Assembly (NCBI GenBank): GCA_034420495.1 | Contig: DAOULG010000162.1 | Location: 1 to 17,460, forward strand | Direction: 5' to 3' | DNA from: VYDC01 sp034420495 | GTDB lineage: Bacteria > Chloroflexota > Dehalococcoidia > UBA2979 | DNA length: 17,460 nt | Shown: piece by piece, positions 1 to 7,723 of the stretch | How the letters are laid out: every line of letters begins with the position of its first letter | Numbering within the stretch: the stretch's first letter is position 1 | The notes under the pieces: model-generated | Databases searched by the model: none | Told to the model about the DNA's origin: nothing | What the model saw: the letters and a program-made list of their open reading frames with translations, nothing else | Program-made: the position numbers and the translations under genes

Positions 1-58
1 CCGCCTCCTCCGCGGTCAGGCCGCGCTCTCTGTCCCAGACCCCTCCCCCGGTCGTCAC
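1..58 (-). CDS. 5' end of an unidentified leftward gene (partial)
   Basis: Only the first 19 codons lie in the window; the gene runs off the left edge. The start is GTG at 58-56. It is preceded by a strong purine-rich ribosome site (AAGGGAGGGG read on the minus strand, about 5 bases from the start) and by a candidate -10 box TAGGAT at 88-83. The peptide begins MTTGGGVWDRERGLTAEEA, which is too short to assign a family. The promoter, ribosome site and start all line up, so a real gene is likely although its function is unknown. It is divergent from the amidohydrolase gene. Confidence 0.5.
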   Translation of the reverse strand, partial: MTTGGGVWDRERGLTAEEA

Positions 59-82
59 GAGCCCCTCCCTTCCGGCGGGGGC

Positions 83-88
83 ATCCTA
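83..88 (-). promoter_or_regulatory. Candidate -10 box TAGGAT
   Basis: TAGGAT on the minus strand, 24 bases before the GTG at 58. It has the TAnnnT form shared with other start-proximal sites in this window. No convincing -35 is visible. Confidence 0.4.
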
Positions 89-126
89 GCAGCCGCGGCT
101 CCGGCGAAGCGGCCCGGGCGGTTGTC

Positions 127-132
127 TACACT
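127..132 (+). promoter_or_regulatory. Candidate -10 box TACACT
   Basis: TACACT lies 38 bases upstream of the GTG start of the amidohydrolase gene at 171. It would give a leader of roughly 30 bases that contains the GGGGAGG ribosome site at 151-157. No recognisable -35. It forms a divergent promoter pair with the box at 83-88. Confidence 0.45.
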
Positions 133-170
133 TGACCGGCGGGACCGCGCGGGGAGGCAGGTGGGGACCG

Positions 171-1646
171 GTGGCGTACGACCTGGCGATCGTGGGCGGC
201 GACGTGGTCTTCCCGGGCCGCGGGGTGCGGCGAGTGGAGATCGGCATCTCGGGCGAGCGCATCGCGGCGATCGCCGATCGGCTCTCCGCCCCGGCCGCGC
301 GCACCATCGACGCGGCGGGCCAGCTCGTCTTTCCCGGCCTCGTCGACTCGCACGTCCACCTCGGCATCTTCCGCCCGCTCGCCGAGGACGCGCCCGCGGA
401 GACCGAGAGCGCGGTGGCGGGGGGCGTGACCACCTCGCTGGTCTACTACCGGGCCGGCCGCCACAACCTCGTCGACGACGAGACGCCGGAGCTGCCGGCG
501 GCGTACCTCGCGCTCGTGCCGGCGCTGCTGGAGGAGTCGGCGGGGGCGTTCCACTGCGACTACGGCTACCACATCGCGCCGGTCACCCGGGAGCACGCGG
601 CGGAGGTGCCCGCCCTCGCGAGGCGCCACGGCATCACCGGCTTCAAGTACTACATGCACTACACGGGGGTGACGCCGGCCCAGTACGAGAGCGGGCTGCA
701 CCCCGAGAAGGAGTTCCTCTTCTCCGACGTTCCCTACGACCTCGGCTACCTGCGCCGCGTGATGGACCGCGTCGCCGAGGCGAACCGCACGGCTCCGGCC
801 GGCGCCCCGGAGGCGCGGGTCTGCGTCCACGCCGAGAGCCCGGCCCTGATCCGCGAGGGGACGGAGACGGTGCGCGCGGCGATGGACGGCGACGCGGGCG
901 AGGGGCCGAGCCCGCTCGAGGCGTACTCGCTGAGCCGGCCGACCGGCGGCGAGCGGCTCGGCATCCTCGACGCCGCGGAGCTCGCCGCGCAGGCCGGGGC
1001 GCCGCTGACCGTGCTGCACGCATCAAGCGCCGACGCGCTCGACGCCGTGCGGGAGTCGCGGGCGCGCTACCCGGGTCTCGACGTCGCCTGCGAGGTGACG
1101 GTGCACCACCTCTCCCTCGCCGCCGCCGAGCTGCGGGGGTGGGAGGCGAAGGTGAACCCGCCGCTGCGCACCGCCGCGGACCGGGACGCGCTCTGGGCGG
1201 GCGTCGCCGACGGCTCGGTGCAGACCATCGCCTCCGACCACGCGGCGATCGCGAGCTCGCTCAAGGCGGGAGACGTGTGGCGGGCCTGGTACGGCTTCGG
1301 CGGCAACGAGCTGCTCCTCCCGGCGGCGTTCACGGAGGGGCACCTCCGCCGGGGCGTCGCGCTCGAGCGGATAGCCGAGACGCTCGCGCTCGCGCCGGCG
1401 CGCCTGCACGGACTCTCGGGACGCAAGGGGGACATCGCCGTCGGGCTCGACGCCGACCTCGCCATCTGCGACCCGGACGCCGGGCGGGACGTGGACCCGG
1501 CGACGCTTCACTCGGCGCAGGACTTCTCGCCCTTCGAGGGGATGACGCTCCGCGGCTGGGTCAGCACCACGATCCTGAGGGGCGAGATCTGCTACGAGCG
1601 GGGGCAGATCGTCGGTCCGCCGCGCGGGCGCCACCTGCGCGGGTAG
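171..1646 (+). CDS. Dihydropyrimidinase/hydantoinase/allantoinase-type amidohydrolase
   Basis: This is a 491-residue cytosolic cyclic-amide hydrolase of the amidohydrolase superfamily, which opens rings such as hydantoins, dihydropyrimidines or allantoin. The metal-site residues are all recognisable: HVH at 61-63, the lysine of GFKYY at 159 (normally carboxylated to bridge two metals), His220 in CVHAE, His283 in VLHASS and the catalytic Asp356 in ASDHA. The C-terminal segment GRKGDIAVGLDADLAICDP is the usual small beta-domain signature. GTG at 171 is preferred because GGGGAGG lies at 151-157 and the protein then opens with the typical YDLAIVGGDV. A TTG at 132 would overlap the putative -10 box. 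The neighbouring genes are catabolic, but nothing fixes the substrate. Family assignment is firm; hydantoinase, dihydropyrimidinase and allantoinase cannot be told apart here. Confidence 0.9.
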   Translation: MAYDLAIVGGDVVFPGRGVRRVEIGISGERIAAIADRLSAPAARTIDAAGQLVFPGLVDSHVHLGIFRPLAEDAPAETESAVAGGVTTSLVYYRAGRHNLVDDETPELPAAYLALVPALLEESAGAFHCDYGYHIAPVTREHAAEVPALARRHGITGFKYYMHYTGVTPAQYESGLHPEKEFLFSDVPYDLGYLRRVMDRVAEANRTAPAGAPEARVCVHAESPALIREGTETVRAAMDGDAGEGPSPLEAYSLSRPTGGERLGILDAAELAAQAGAPLTVLHASSADALDAVRESRARYPGLDVACEVTVHHLSLAAAELRGWEAKVNPPLRTAADRDALWAGVADGSVQTIASDHAAIASSLKAGDVWRAWYGFGGNELLLPAAFTEGHLRRGVALERIAETLALAPARLHGLSGRKGDIAVGLDADLAICDPDAGRDVDPATLHSAQDFSPFEGMTLRGWVSTTILRGEICYERGQIVGPPRGRHLRG

Positions 1647-1654
1647 CCCGTCGG

Positions 1655-1704
1655 GCCGGCGGCGCGGGCGTCGGCCCCTCCGGCCCGGGGCGTCCCCCGC
1701 CGGC
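1655..1704. terminator. Possible bidirectional hairpin between convergent genes
   Basis: GCCGGCGG at 1655-1662 can pair with CCGCCGGC at 1697-1704 around a 34-base GC-rich loop. It sits in the 62-base gap between the stops of two converging genes. There is no T tract on either side, so intrinsic termination is a guess based on position. Confidence 0.25.
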
Positions 1705-1708
1705 GGCG

Positions 1709-2539
1709 CTACGCCCGCTCGAAGATCAGCTGGAACTCCATGACCCCGCGGTCCTCGATGGAGAGCACGATCGGAGCCGACGGCGGCACGATGTCGTAGT
1801 CGGAGAACTCGATCTCCGTCGAGCCGACGACGACGACGAGCCCGTCGGAGAGCTGCCCCTCGAGGGCGATCTCGACCGTGCGGGTCACGCCGTGAAGCGT
1901 CAGCTCGCCGACGGCCGTCGCGGCGACCGCGACGCCCTCCCCGGGGGCGTCGCCGACGGCGATCGGAGCGCTCAGCACGAAGGTCGCCGTCGGGAACACC
2001 GCCGTCTCGATGCCGCGGCCGCGCAGCGCCCGGTCGCGCCTGGAGTCGTCGCTCTCGAGCCGGGTCAGATCGGCCTCGAAGCTGGCCGCGGTGATGGCCG
2101 ACCCGTCGAACTCGAGCGTGCCGGTCACCACGCCGCTGCGTCCGACCGCCGTCTTGGCGCCGATGCCGACGAGCTCCTCCCGGACGCGGTACCCGACGAA
2201 GGAGTCGCCGCCCTCGACGAGCCTCCAGGCGCCCTCGAGCCCCCGCTCGCCGTCGTCTCCGGCGACGGCCGCGGCGGCCGTCGCCGCAGCCGTCGCCGCG
2301 GGTGTCGCAGCGGCCGTCGCAGCGGGTGTCGCCGCGGCCGTCGCGGCGGGTGTCGCCGCAGCCGTCGCAGCGGGTGTCGCCGCGGCCGACGAGATCGCGT
2401 CGGCGAGGCTCACCGGGGGCGGGGCCTCCTCGCGGAGCACGAAGTACCAGAGCCCGGCGCCGACGAGAGCGATCACCGCCAGCGCCGCGGCGCCGCCCAG
2501 CCAGAGCCTGCGCGCACCCAGGTCCAGTGAGAACCCCAC
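1709..2539 (-). CDS. Membrane-anchored YceI-like (lipocalin-fold) protein with Ala/Thr/Pro linker
   Basis: The product has 276 residues. A short N-terminus is followed by one hydrophobic segment at about residues 13-34 (LWLGGAAALAVIALVGAG...), which serves as a signal anchor. A low-complexity linker at about 51-93 contains four perfect ATPAATAA units. The rest (about 103-276) resembles the YceI domain, with hallmarks such as VGYRVREEL, a segment ending VTGTLEFDGS, DSRRDRALRG, FPTATFVLS, GELTLHGVTR and FSDYDI. YceI proteins bind isoprenoid or other lipids in a beta-barrel, usually outside the cytoplasm, which fits an extracytoplasmic domain tethered by a flexible stalk. The GTG start has GGGGGTAGG just upstream. 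The gene is alone, converging on the amidohydrolase. The ligand is unknown. Confidence 0.85.
   Translation of the reverse strand: MGFSLDLGARRLWLGGAAALAVIALVGAGLWYFVLREEAPPPVSLADAISSAAATPAATAAATPAATAAATPAATAAATPAATAAATAAAAVAGDDGERGLEGAWRLVEGGDSFVGYRVREELVGIGAKTAVGRSGVVTGTLEFDGSAITAASFEADLTRLESDDSRRDRALRGRGIETAVFPTATFVLSAPIAVGDAPGEGVAVAATAVGELTLHGVTRTVEIALEGQLSDGLVVVVGSTEIEFSDYDIVPPSAPIVLSIEDRGVMEFQLIFERA
2285..2380 (-). repeat. 24-bp tandem repeat, four copies, coding for ATPAATAA
   Basis: The heptamer GGGTGTC recurs at 2300, 2324, 2348 and 2372 on the plus strand, an exact 24-base period. Each unit encodes eight residues (ATPAATAA) of the YceI-protein stalk. Synonymous differences between units show it is not freshly duplicated. 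Copy number could vary between strains without breaking the frame. Confidence 0.85.
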
Positions 2540-2644
2540 GCCCTACCCCCTTCGACGCCGCGCGGCCCCGGGAGCCCGCGCCCGGCATCTCGATCCCGCC
2601 GGCCGCCCGCCGGCGACCGGCCCGTCCGCGGGTCTCGAACCCGG

Positions 2645-2650
2645 ATCGTA
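2645..2650 (-). promoter_or_regulatory. Weak candidate -10 box TACGAT for the YceI-like gene
   Basis: TACGAT on the minus strand lies about 105 bases before the GTG at 2539, in the 204-base gap between two leftward genes. It matches the TAnnnT pattern, but has no -35 and is further from the start than the others. Confidence 0.2.
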
Positions 2651-2743
2651 CCCGGACGCCGATAAGGCCGCCCTAAAGGGACCGCGGACGCGCCGGCGCC
2701 CTGCCGCAGTCCGCGCCGCGAGCAGCGTGCCGGCCCTCACGCG

Positions 2744-3970
2744 TCAGCCGCGGGGGAGTCCCAGGCCGCGCGTCGCGATGACGTTGCGCTGGACCTCGGA
2801 GCTCCCGCCGGCGATCGTGCCGGGAACGCCCCGCACCCAGCCGCGCGTGAACCGCGCCTCGAACGGGGTATGCGGATCGCCCGCATCCCAGAGGTTGCCG
2901 TAGAGGCCGAAGACCTTCACGCCGTCGTTGTCGAGCTCGCGCGAGACCTCCGAACCGAAGAGCTTCGAGACCGAGGCCTCGTAGTTGGGGACCTGTCCCT
3001 GCGCCTGGATGGTGATGATGCGCAGGGAGAAGTTGAACATGACCCCGGCCTCGACGAAGTGCTGGGCGATCCGCTGGCGCACCGAGTCGAGGTCGCGGAT
3101 GCGGGACTTCCGGCGCCCCGAGTCGCTCTCCGCGTACTGGAGCAGCTGCCGGATGGTGCGCTCCATGCGCACGGCGCCGGCGATGTTCGAGCGCTCGTTG
3201 TCGAGCAGCGTCATCGCCACGTACCAGCCGCGGTTCTCCTCGCCGACGATCTGGTCGGCCGGGATCCGCACGTCCTCAAAGAACGTCTCGTTGACCTCGT
3301 GCCCCCAGCCCATGTCGATGATCGGGCGGACGGTGACGCCGGGCGAGTACTTGTCGACGAGCAGGAACGAGATCCCCCGGTGCTTCGGCGCCTCGGGGTC
3401 GGTGCGCGTCAGCAGGAGCACCCAGTCGGCGTAGTGGCCGTGCGTGGTCCAGATCTTCTGCCCGTTGATCACGTACTCGTCGCCGTCTCGGACGGCGCGG
3501 GTCTGCAGGGAGGCGAGATCCGAGCCCGCCCCGGGTTCCGAGAACCCCTGCGCCCAGACGACCTCGCCGTTGAGGATCGGGGGCAGGAAGCGCTGCTTCT
3601 GCGCCTCGGTCCCGTGGACGATCAGCGCCGGACCGAGCATCCCGATCCCGACGTTGGAGCCGGCGCCCGGCGCGTTGGAGTCGGCGATCTCCTGGTTGAG
3701 GATGAACTGCTCCATCGGCGAGAGGCCGCCCCCGCCGTACTCGCGCGGCCAGTGGGGCGCGACCCAGCCCCTGTCGGCGAAGGCGGCGAGCCACGTCGCC
3801 GCGTCCTCCTTCGCCGCCGGGTCGTCCGAGATGCGGTCGCGCGCCCACTGGGTGTACGAGCCGGGCCAGTCGTGCTTCGCCATCTCCTGGTAGCGCTCGG
3901 GCATGTGACCGATGAGGTCCCGCACATCCTCCCGGAACGCTGACTGCTCGGTCGTGTCGGTCCAGTCCAT
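2744..3970 (-). CDS. Acyl-CoA dehydrogenase
   Basis: This 408-residue flavoprotein is predicted to oxidise an acyl-CoA to the 2-enoyl-CoA with FAD and pass electrons to ETF. The order is typical: an N-terminal helical domain (1-135), a middle beta domain with WAQGFSEPGAGSDLASL (139-155) and INGQKIWTTHGHYADW (168-183), then the C-terminal helices ending GTIAGGSSEVQRNVIATRGL. The MCAD catalytic-Glu position is Gly here (IAGG). Glu259 in LLDNERS sits where isovaleryl-CoA dehydrogenase has its base, so it is the likely catalytic residue, by inference. ATG at 3970 is chosen because GGGAGG lies 6 bases upstream; the longer ATG at 4033 adds an unfamily-like Arg-rich tail. It lies 111 bases downstream of the lyase gene on the same strand, probably one transcript. 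Substrate unknown; a branched or bulky acyl-CoA is plausible. Confidence 0.93.
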   Translation of the reverse strand: MDWTDTTEQSAFREDVRDLIGHMPERYQEMAKHDWPGSYTQWARDRISDDPAAKEDAATWLAAFADRGWVAPHWPREYGGGGLSPMEQFILNQEIADSNAPGAGSNVGIGMLGPALIVHGTEAQKQRFLPPILNGEVVWAQGFSEPGAGSDLASLQTRAVRDGDEYVINGQKIWTTHGHYADWVLLLTRTDPEAPKHRGISFLLVDKYSPGVTVRPIIDMGWGHEVNETFFEDVRIPADQIVGEENRGWYVAMTLLDNERSNIAGAVRMERTIRQLLQYAESDSGRRKSRIRDLDSVRQRIAQHFVEAGVMFNFSLRIITIQAQGQVPNYEASVSKLFGSEVSRELDNDGVKVFGLYGNLWDAGDPHTPFEARFTRGWVRGVPGTIAGGSSEVQRNVIATRGLGLPRG

Positions 3971-4081
3971 CTCATGCCTCCCGGGGCCCGCGGCGCGGTC
4001 GCGGGGGGCTCGTCGCCGCCCGCCGGCGCTCATTCTGGCAGCTTTGGCAGCACACTGCGAGCGGCCCGGGGCCGGGTCCCC

Positions 4082-5746
4082 CTAGCCGGCCCCGTACTGC
4101 GTCCGGCCCTCGCGGCTGAGCCAGTCGAAGGACTGCCGCTTGCGGCGCGCCCCCGGATCGATGAGGACGTGCACCAGGGCCGGCCCCCCGGCCGCGAGGG
4201 CGCGCTCCAGCGCCCCCCGGAGCTCGGGGGCGCTCTCGACGTGCTCCGCGTGGCCGCCGAAGGCGGCCATGACGCGGTCGTAGCGCACCGCATCGTCGGC
4301 GCCGAAGTCGTCGGCGCTCAGGGCGCGCCCGGGGCGGCGGCGGAGGCTGCCGTTGTTCGCCACCACGAAGAGGATCGGGAGCTCGTAGCGGACCGCGGTC
4401 TCGAGATCCATCCCGTTCCAGCCGGCGGCGAAGTCTCCCATCGCGCAGACGACCCGCGCCCCGGGACGGGCGACCTGGGCGCCGATCGCGTAGGGGATGC
4501 CCACGCCCATGCACCCGGTGGTGCCGGCGTCGAGCCTCTCCCTCGGGCGCGCGTTGGGCTGCATCACGCGCGAGATCGCCATCGTCGCCTCGCCGTCCGC
4601 GACGACGACGGCCTCGGTCCCCACGACCTCGTTGATCTCGCGGTACATGCGGTAGAGGTTGAGGCCGGTGCCGGGGGCCTCGGCGAGCTCCGCGACCTGC
4701 GCGGCGTTGCGCTCCCGCTCGCCCGTGAGCTCCGCGATCCACCCCTCGCGCCGCTCGACGCCCCCGGACGTCGCCTCCAGCAGCTGCTCGAGCACGGCGC
4801 CCACGTCGCCGACGAGCCCCGCCTCGACGGGCCGCACGAGGCCGATCTCGGAGGGCTCGATATCTATCTGCACGACGCGCACGTCGTCGGCGAAGCGGGG
4901 GGGCCGGCCGAAGTGGAAGGTCCAGTTGAACCGCGCGCCGGCGAGTATGACGAGATCGGCGCGACGCAGCGCGTGGGAGCGTGCCCCGGCCGCGCAGAGC
5001 GGGTGATCGTCCGGCACCACGCCCTTCCCCATCGGCGAGGGAACGAACGGGATGCCGCGCTCCTCCACCAGGGCGCGCGCCGCGGCGGCGGCGTCCGCCC
5101 AGGCCGCTCCCTTGCCGATGAGCAGGAGCGGACGCTCCGCCGCGGCCAGCGCGGCCGCGGCCCGCTCGACGAGGACGGGGTCGGCCGCGGGACGCGGCGG
5201 CGGCGGAGCGACCGGGTGCTCCTCCACCTCGGACTCCGGGACGCGTTCGGTCAGCACGTCGGCCGGAAGGTCGAGGTAGACGGGACCGGGGCGGCCGTGG
5301 GTGGCGCGCTTCATCGCCTCCGAGACGAACCACGGGATGCGGCGCGGCTCGTCGACGGTGACCGACCAGCGGCAGTAGGGGGAGGCCGACTCCACCTGCG
5401 GCAGCTCCTGGAAGTCGCCGAGACCGCGCTTGCCCAGCTCCGAGGAGCCCCCGAGCAGGAGCATCGGCCAGCAGTTCGCCCACGCCGTGGCGAGGCCGGT
5501 GATCGCGTTGGTCATCGCCGGCCCGGAGGTGACCGCGCCGACGCCGACGCCGCGGCGCACGTACGAGTACGCCTGCGCCGCCATCGCGATCGCCTGCTCG
5601 TGGCGAATCGTGTAGTTCTCGATGCCCGCCCGGGCCGCCTCGTCGAGGAAGGGCCCCATGGGATCGCCGGGCACGGAGAAGAGCGTCTCGACGCCGTGCG
5701 CGCGCAGGGAGCGCACCAGCAGGCCCGCGCCGTCGACCGCAGCCAC
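4082..5746 (-). CDS. 2-hydroxyacyl-CoA lyase-type thiamine diphosphate enzyme
   Basis: The product has 554 residues, the usual length for the oxalyl-CoA decarboxylase/2-hydroxyacyl-CoA lyase branch of ThDP enzymes. The N-terminal Pyr domain has the cofactor-activating Glu50 in TIRHEQAIAMAAQAY and the branch signature NCWPMLLLGGSSE at 91-103. The segment GDFQELPQVES (110-120) resembles what I recall of animal HACL1 (FQEFPQVE), where oxalyl-CoA decarboxylase has Tyr-Glu, so a lyase splitting 2-hydroxyacyl-CoA to an aldehyde plus formyl-CoA is favoured. The PP domain carries the ThDP/Mg motif as GDF (437-439) to NN (464-465). GTG at 5746 has GGAGG 7 bases upstream. It probably heads an operon with the acyl-CoA dehydrogenase. 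The alternative is a decarboxylase or synthase of the same fold. Confidence 0.85.
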   Translation of the reverse strand: MAAVDGAGLLVRSLRAHGVETLFSVPGDPMGPFLDEAARAGIENYTIRHEQAIAMAAQAYSYVRRGVGVGAVTSGPAMTNAITGLATAWANCWPMLLLGGSSELGKRGLGDFQELPQVESASPYCRWSVTVDEPRRIPWFVSEAMKRATHGRPGPVYLDLPADVLTERVPESEVEEHPVAPPPPRPAADPVLVERAAAALAAAERPLLLIGKGAAWADAAAAARALVEERGIPFVPSPMGKGVVPDDHPLCAAGARSHALRRADLVILAGARFNWTFHFGRPPRFADDVRVVQIDIEPSEIGLVRPVEAGLVGDVGAVLEQLLEATSGGVERREGWIAELTGERERNAAQVAELAEAPGTGLNLYRMYREINEVVGTEAVVVADGEATMAISRVMQPNARPRERLDAGTTGCMGVGIPYAIGAQVARPGARVVCAMGDFAAGWNGMDLETAVRYELPILFVVANNGSLRRRPGRALSADDFGADDAVRYDRVMAAFGGHAEHVESAPELRGALERALAAGGPALVHVLIDPGARRKRQSFDWLSREGRTQYGAG

Positions 5747-5846
5747 CGCACCACCTCCGCCTGCTCGCCGCCCGCGGGGGGAACCGTCGCCCAGCCTTCC
5801 GGCCGCGTCAAGGCGGCCCCGCGGCCGGATGATCCCGGTCGGCGCC

Positions 5847-5852
5847 TATACT
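5847..5852 (+). promoter_or_regulatory. Candidate -10 box TATACT
   Basis: TATACT lies 39 bases before the GTG of the LLM oxidoreductase in the 144-base gap between divergent genes. It is the best match to the TATAAT consensus in the window. No good -35 lies 16-18 bases upstream. Confidence 0.5.
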
Positions 5853-5890
5853 CCGAGCGCCGCGCGGCGTGCGGCGCCGGGAGGGGGCCC

Positions 5891-6820
5891 GTGGTGCGCA
5901 TCTCGCCTTTCGTCGGACCGTTCCCCGACCCGGCCGCGACCCTCGAGGAGCGCGTCGCGGACATCGCCCGCGCCGAGCGCGCCGGGTTCCCCGGGTACTG
6001 GCTCGCCGGGGCCGGCCTCGACCCGCTCGTCGTCTTCGCGCTCGCCGGCCGCGACACCGCCCGCATCGAGCTCGGGACGGCCGTCATCCAGGCCTTCACC
6101 AGGCACCCGGCCGCGCTCGCCCAGCAGGCGCTCACGGTGCAGCTCGCCACCTCCGGCCGCCTCGCGCTCGGGGTCGGCCCCTCGCACGCGGGCGGCATGG
6201 AGCGGCTCGGGATCCCCTACGACCGCCCGGCGTCGCGGATGGCCGAGTACCTGCGGGTGCTGCGGGCCCTGCTCGACGGCGACGCCGTCGAGTTCGAGGG
6301 GGAGCACTACGCGGTGCGCACCCCGCCCGGCCTGAGCGCGGCGAGCCGCATCCCGCTCCTCACCTCCGCCCTCGCGCCGCGGATGCTCGGCATCGCCGGC
6401 GAGGTGAGCGACGGCACCGCGACCTGGCTGGCGGGCCCCCGCACGCTCGCCGAGCGGATCACGCCGGCGATCACGGCCGCCGCGAGCGCCGCCGGGCGGC
6501 CGCCCCCGCGCATCCTCGCCGGCGTCGGCGTCGCCGTGACGGAGGGCGCCGCCGCGGCCGCGGCGGCGCGCGATGCGGCCTCGCGCCACTTCACGAGGTA
6601 CGCCGCGCTGCCCGCCTACGCGCGTGTCGTCGCCGCCGAGGGGCTCGCGAGCCCGGGCGAGCTCGCCGTGATCGGCCCCGAGGCGGAGGTGCGCGCCGGC
6701 CTGCAGCGGCTTTACGACGGCGGGGCGACCGAGATCCTCGCGGCGGCGATCCCCTACGGCGACGACGCCGCCGCTTCCCGGCGCCGCACCGAGGAGGCGC
6801 TCGCCGGCATGCTCGGCTAG
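5891..6820 (+). CDS. LLM-class F420-dependent oxidoreductase
   Basis: This 309-residue luciferase-like TIM-barrel protein probably transfers hydride with F420 (or FMN) on an unknown substrate in the cytosol. Family features run along its length: an opening strand with ARAERAGFPGYWLAG, then RIELGTAVIQAFTRHP, ALAQQALTVQLATSGRLALG followed by VGPSH, RMAEYLRVLRALLDG and a C-terminal GATEILAAAIPYG. The spacing and the VGPSH element fit the short F420-dependent subfamily common in actinobacteria. GTG at 5891 is preferred because GGGAGGGGG ends 3 bases upstream; GTG at 5894 is also possible. An SDR gene follows 20 bases after the stop, so the two probably form one operon and could act in successive redox steps. 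Cofactor choice is inferred from the family only. Confidence 0.88.
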   Translation: MVRISPFVGPFPDPAATLEERVADIARAERAGFPGYWLAGAGLDPLVVFALAGRDTARIELGTAVIQAFTRHPAALAQQALTVQLATSGRLALGVGPSHAGGMERLGIPYDRPASRMAEYLRVLRALLDGDAVEFEGEHYAVRTPPGLSAASRIPLLTSALAPRMLGIAGEVSDGTATWLAGPRTLAERITPAITAAASAAGRPPPRILAGVGVAVTEGAAAAAAARDAASRHFTRYAALPAYARVVAAEGLASPGELAVIGPEAEVRAGLQRLYDGGATEILAAAIPYGDDAAASRRRTEEALAGMLG

Positions 6821-6840
6821 CGATCGCGAGAGGGGGGGCG

Positions 6841-7629
6841 ATGCAGCAGCTCGAGGGACGCGTCGCGGTGGTGACGGGCGCTGCGCGCGGGATGGGACGC
6901 GCCATGGCCGAGCGCTTCGCCCGCGAGGGGATGCGCGTCGTGCTCGCCGATATCGATCGCGATCGCCTCGCCGACACGGAGTCGGCGATCCGGAGCGCGG
7001 GCGGCGCCGTGATGGCCGTCCCGACCGACATGACCGACGCCGACCAGGTGGAGGCGCTCGCCCGGCGCGCGGGCGAGGAGTGGGGCGGCGTCCACGTCCT
7101 CTGCAACAACGCCGGCGGCGGCGCCACGCGCGGCGCCATCTGGGAGATCGGCCTCGATCGCTGGAGCTGGGTGATGGAGCTCAACTTCTGGAGCGTCCTC
7201 CACGGCGTCCACGCCTTCGTCCCGGCGATGATCGAGCGCGGCGAGGAGGGCCACATCGTCAACACCGCCTCGGGCGTCGTGCTCGGCACGAAGCCGTGGC
7301 AGAGCCCGTACAACGCCTCCAAGCACGCGGTGACCGGCCTGACGGAGACGCTCCACCACGAGCTGCGCCGGGTCGGCGCCCCCATCGGCGTCTCCCTCCT
7401 CTGCCCCGGATTCGTCCTGACCCGCGAGCCCGCGAGCGAGGCGGAGGCGGAGCAGGTCCGGGGCGCCATGCTCCCGGAGGAGGTGGCGGAGCAGGTGGTG
7501 CGGGCGATCCGGAGCGGCGAGTTCTACGTGCTCACGCACCCGGAGGCGCTGCGTGAGCGCGCCCGGATCCGGGCCGACGACATCGTCGCCGGGCGCGAGC
7601 CGACGCGCTCGCCGGGGGTGCTGCGCTGA
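6841..7629 (+). CDS. Short-chain dehydrogenase/reductase (classical SDR)
   Basis: This 262-residue Rossmann-fold oxidoreductase has the classical SDR motifs: cofactor loop TGAARGMG (12-19), Asp37 at the end of beta-2 (which favours NAD over NADP), NNAG at 89-92, Ser144 and the YNASK active site with Tyr157 and Lys161. The substrate-binding region after LCPGF is short. The ATG has a purine-rich GAGAGGGGGGG just upstream. It is the second gene after the LLM oxidoreductase, so a joint role on an alcohol/ketone intermediate is plausible but not shown. The family is certain; the substrate is not. Confidence 0.92.
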   Translation: MQQLEGRVAVVTGAARGMGRAMAERFAREGMRVVLADIDRDRLADTESAIRSAGGAVMAVPTDMTDADQVEALARRAGEEWGGVHVLCNNAGGGATRGAIWEIGLDRWSWVMELNFWSVLHGVHAFVPAMIERGEEGHIVNTASGVVLGTKPWQSPYNASKHAVTGLTETLHHELRRVGAPIGVSLLCPGFVLTREPASEAEAEQVRGAMLPEEVAEQVVRAIRSGEFYVLTHPEALRERARIRADDIVAGREPTRSPGVLR

Positions 7630-7635
7630 GCCGCC

Positions 7636-7656
7636 GGCGGCGGGAGCCCGCCGTCC
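7636..7656 (+). terminator. GC hairpin after the LLM-SDR pair
   Basis: GGCGGCGG and CCGCCGTCC can pair with one G-T wobble around a tight loop, 6 bases after the SDR stop. No T tract follows. It may end or attenuate the operon ahead of the separate MFS promoter. Confidence 0.3.
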
Positions 7657-7709
7657 CGCCGGGGAGCGCGCCGGGGCCGACCGGCGATCGGGGCGCCCGC
7701 GGGGACTGA

Positions 7710-7715
7710 TAGACT
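7710..7715 (+). promoter_or_regulatory. Extended -10 box TGATAGACT of the MFS gene
   Basis: TAGACT preceded by TG plus one base (7707-7715) makes an extended -10. It lies 8 bases before the ATG at 7724, which predicts an almost leaderless transcript. The absence of a clear Shine-Dalgarno before that ATG agrees with this. Confidence 0.5.
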
Positions 7716-7723
7716 CGGCGGCC

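Noticed and set aside
2285..2380. CRISPR-like direct repeats
   Set aside because: The units are contiguous with no spacers, are 24 bp, and translate in frame as a low-complexity stalk.
122..2530. An 802-codon plus-strand open frame across the amidohydrolase and YceI genes
   Set aside because: It is Arg/Gly/Pro-rich with no domain, and crosses two well-supported genes in other frames; long open frames like this are expected at this GC level. The same applies to long frames at 1023-2588 (-) and 3974-5890 (+).
4082..5746. Oxalyl-CoA decarboxylase as the name of the ThDP enzyme, giving an oxalate pathway with the CoA-transferases
   Set aside because: The Tyr-Glu pair of oxalyl-CoA decarboxylase is Phe-Gln here, in a HACL-like context, and the transferases are unlike a single formyl-CoA:oxalate enzyme and sit 6.5 kb away in a different operon.
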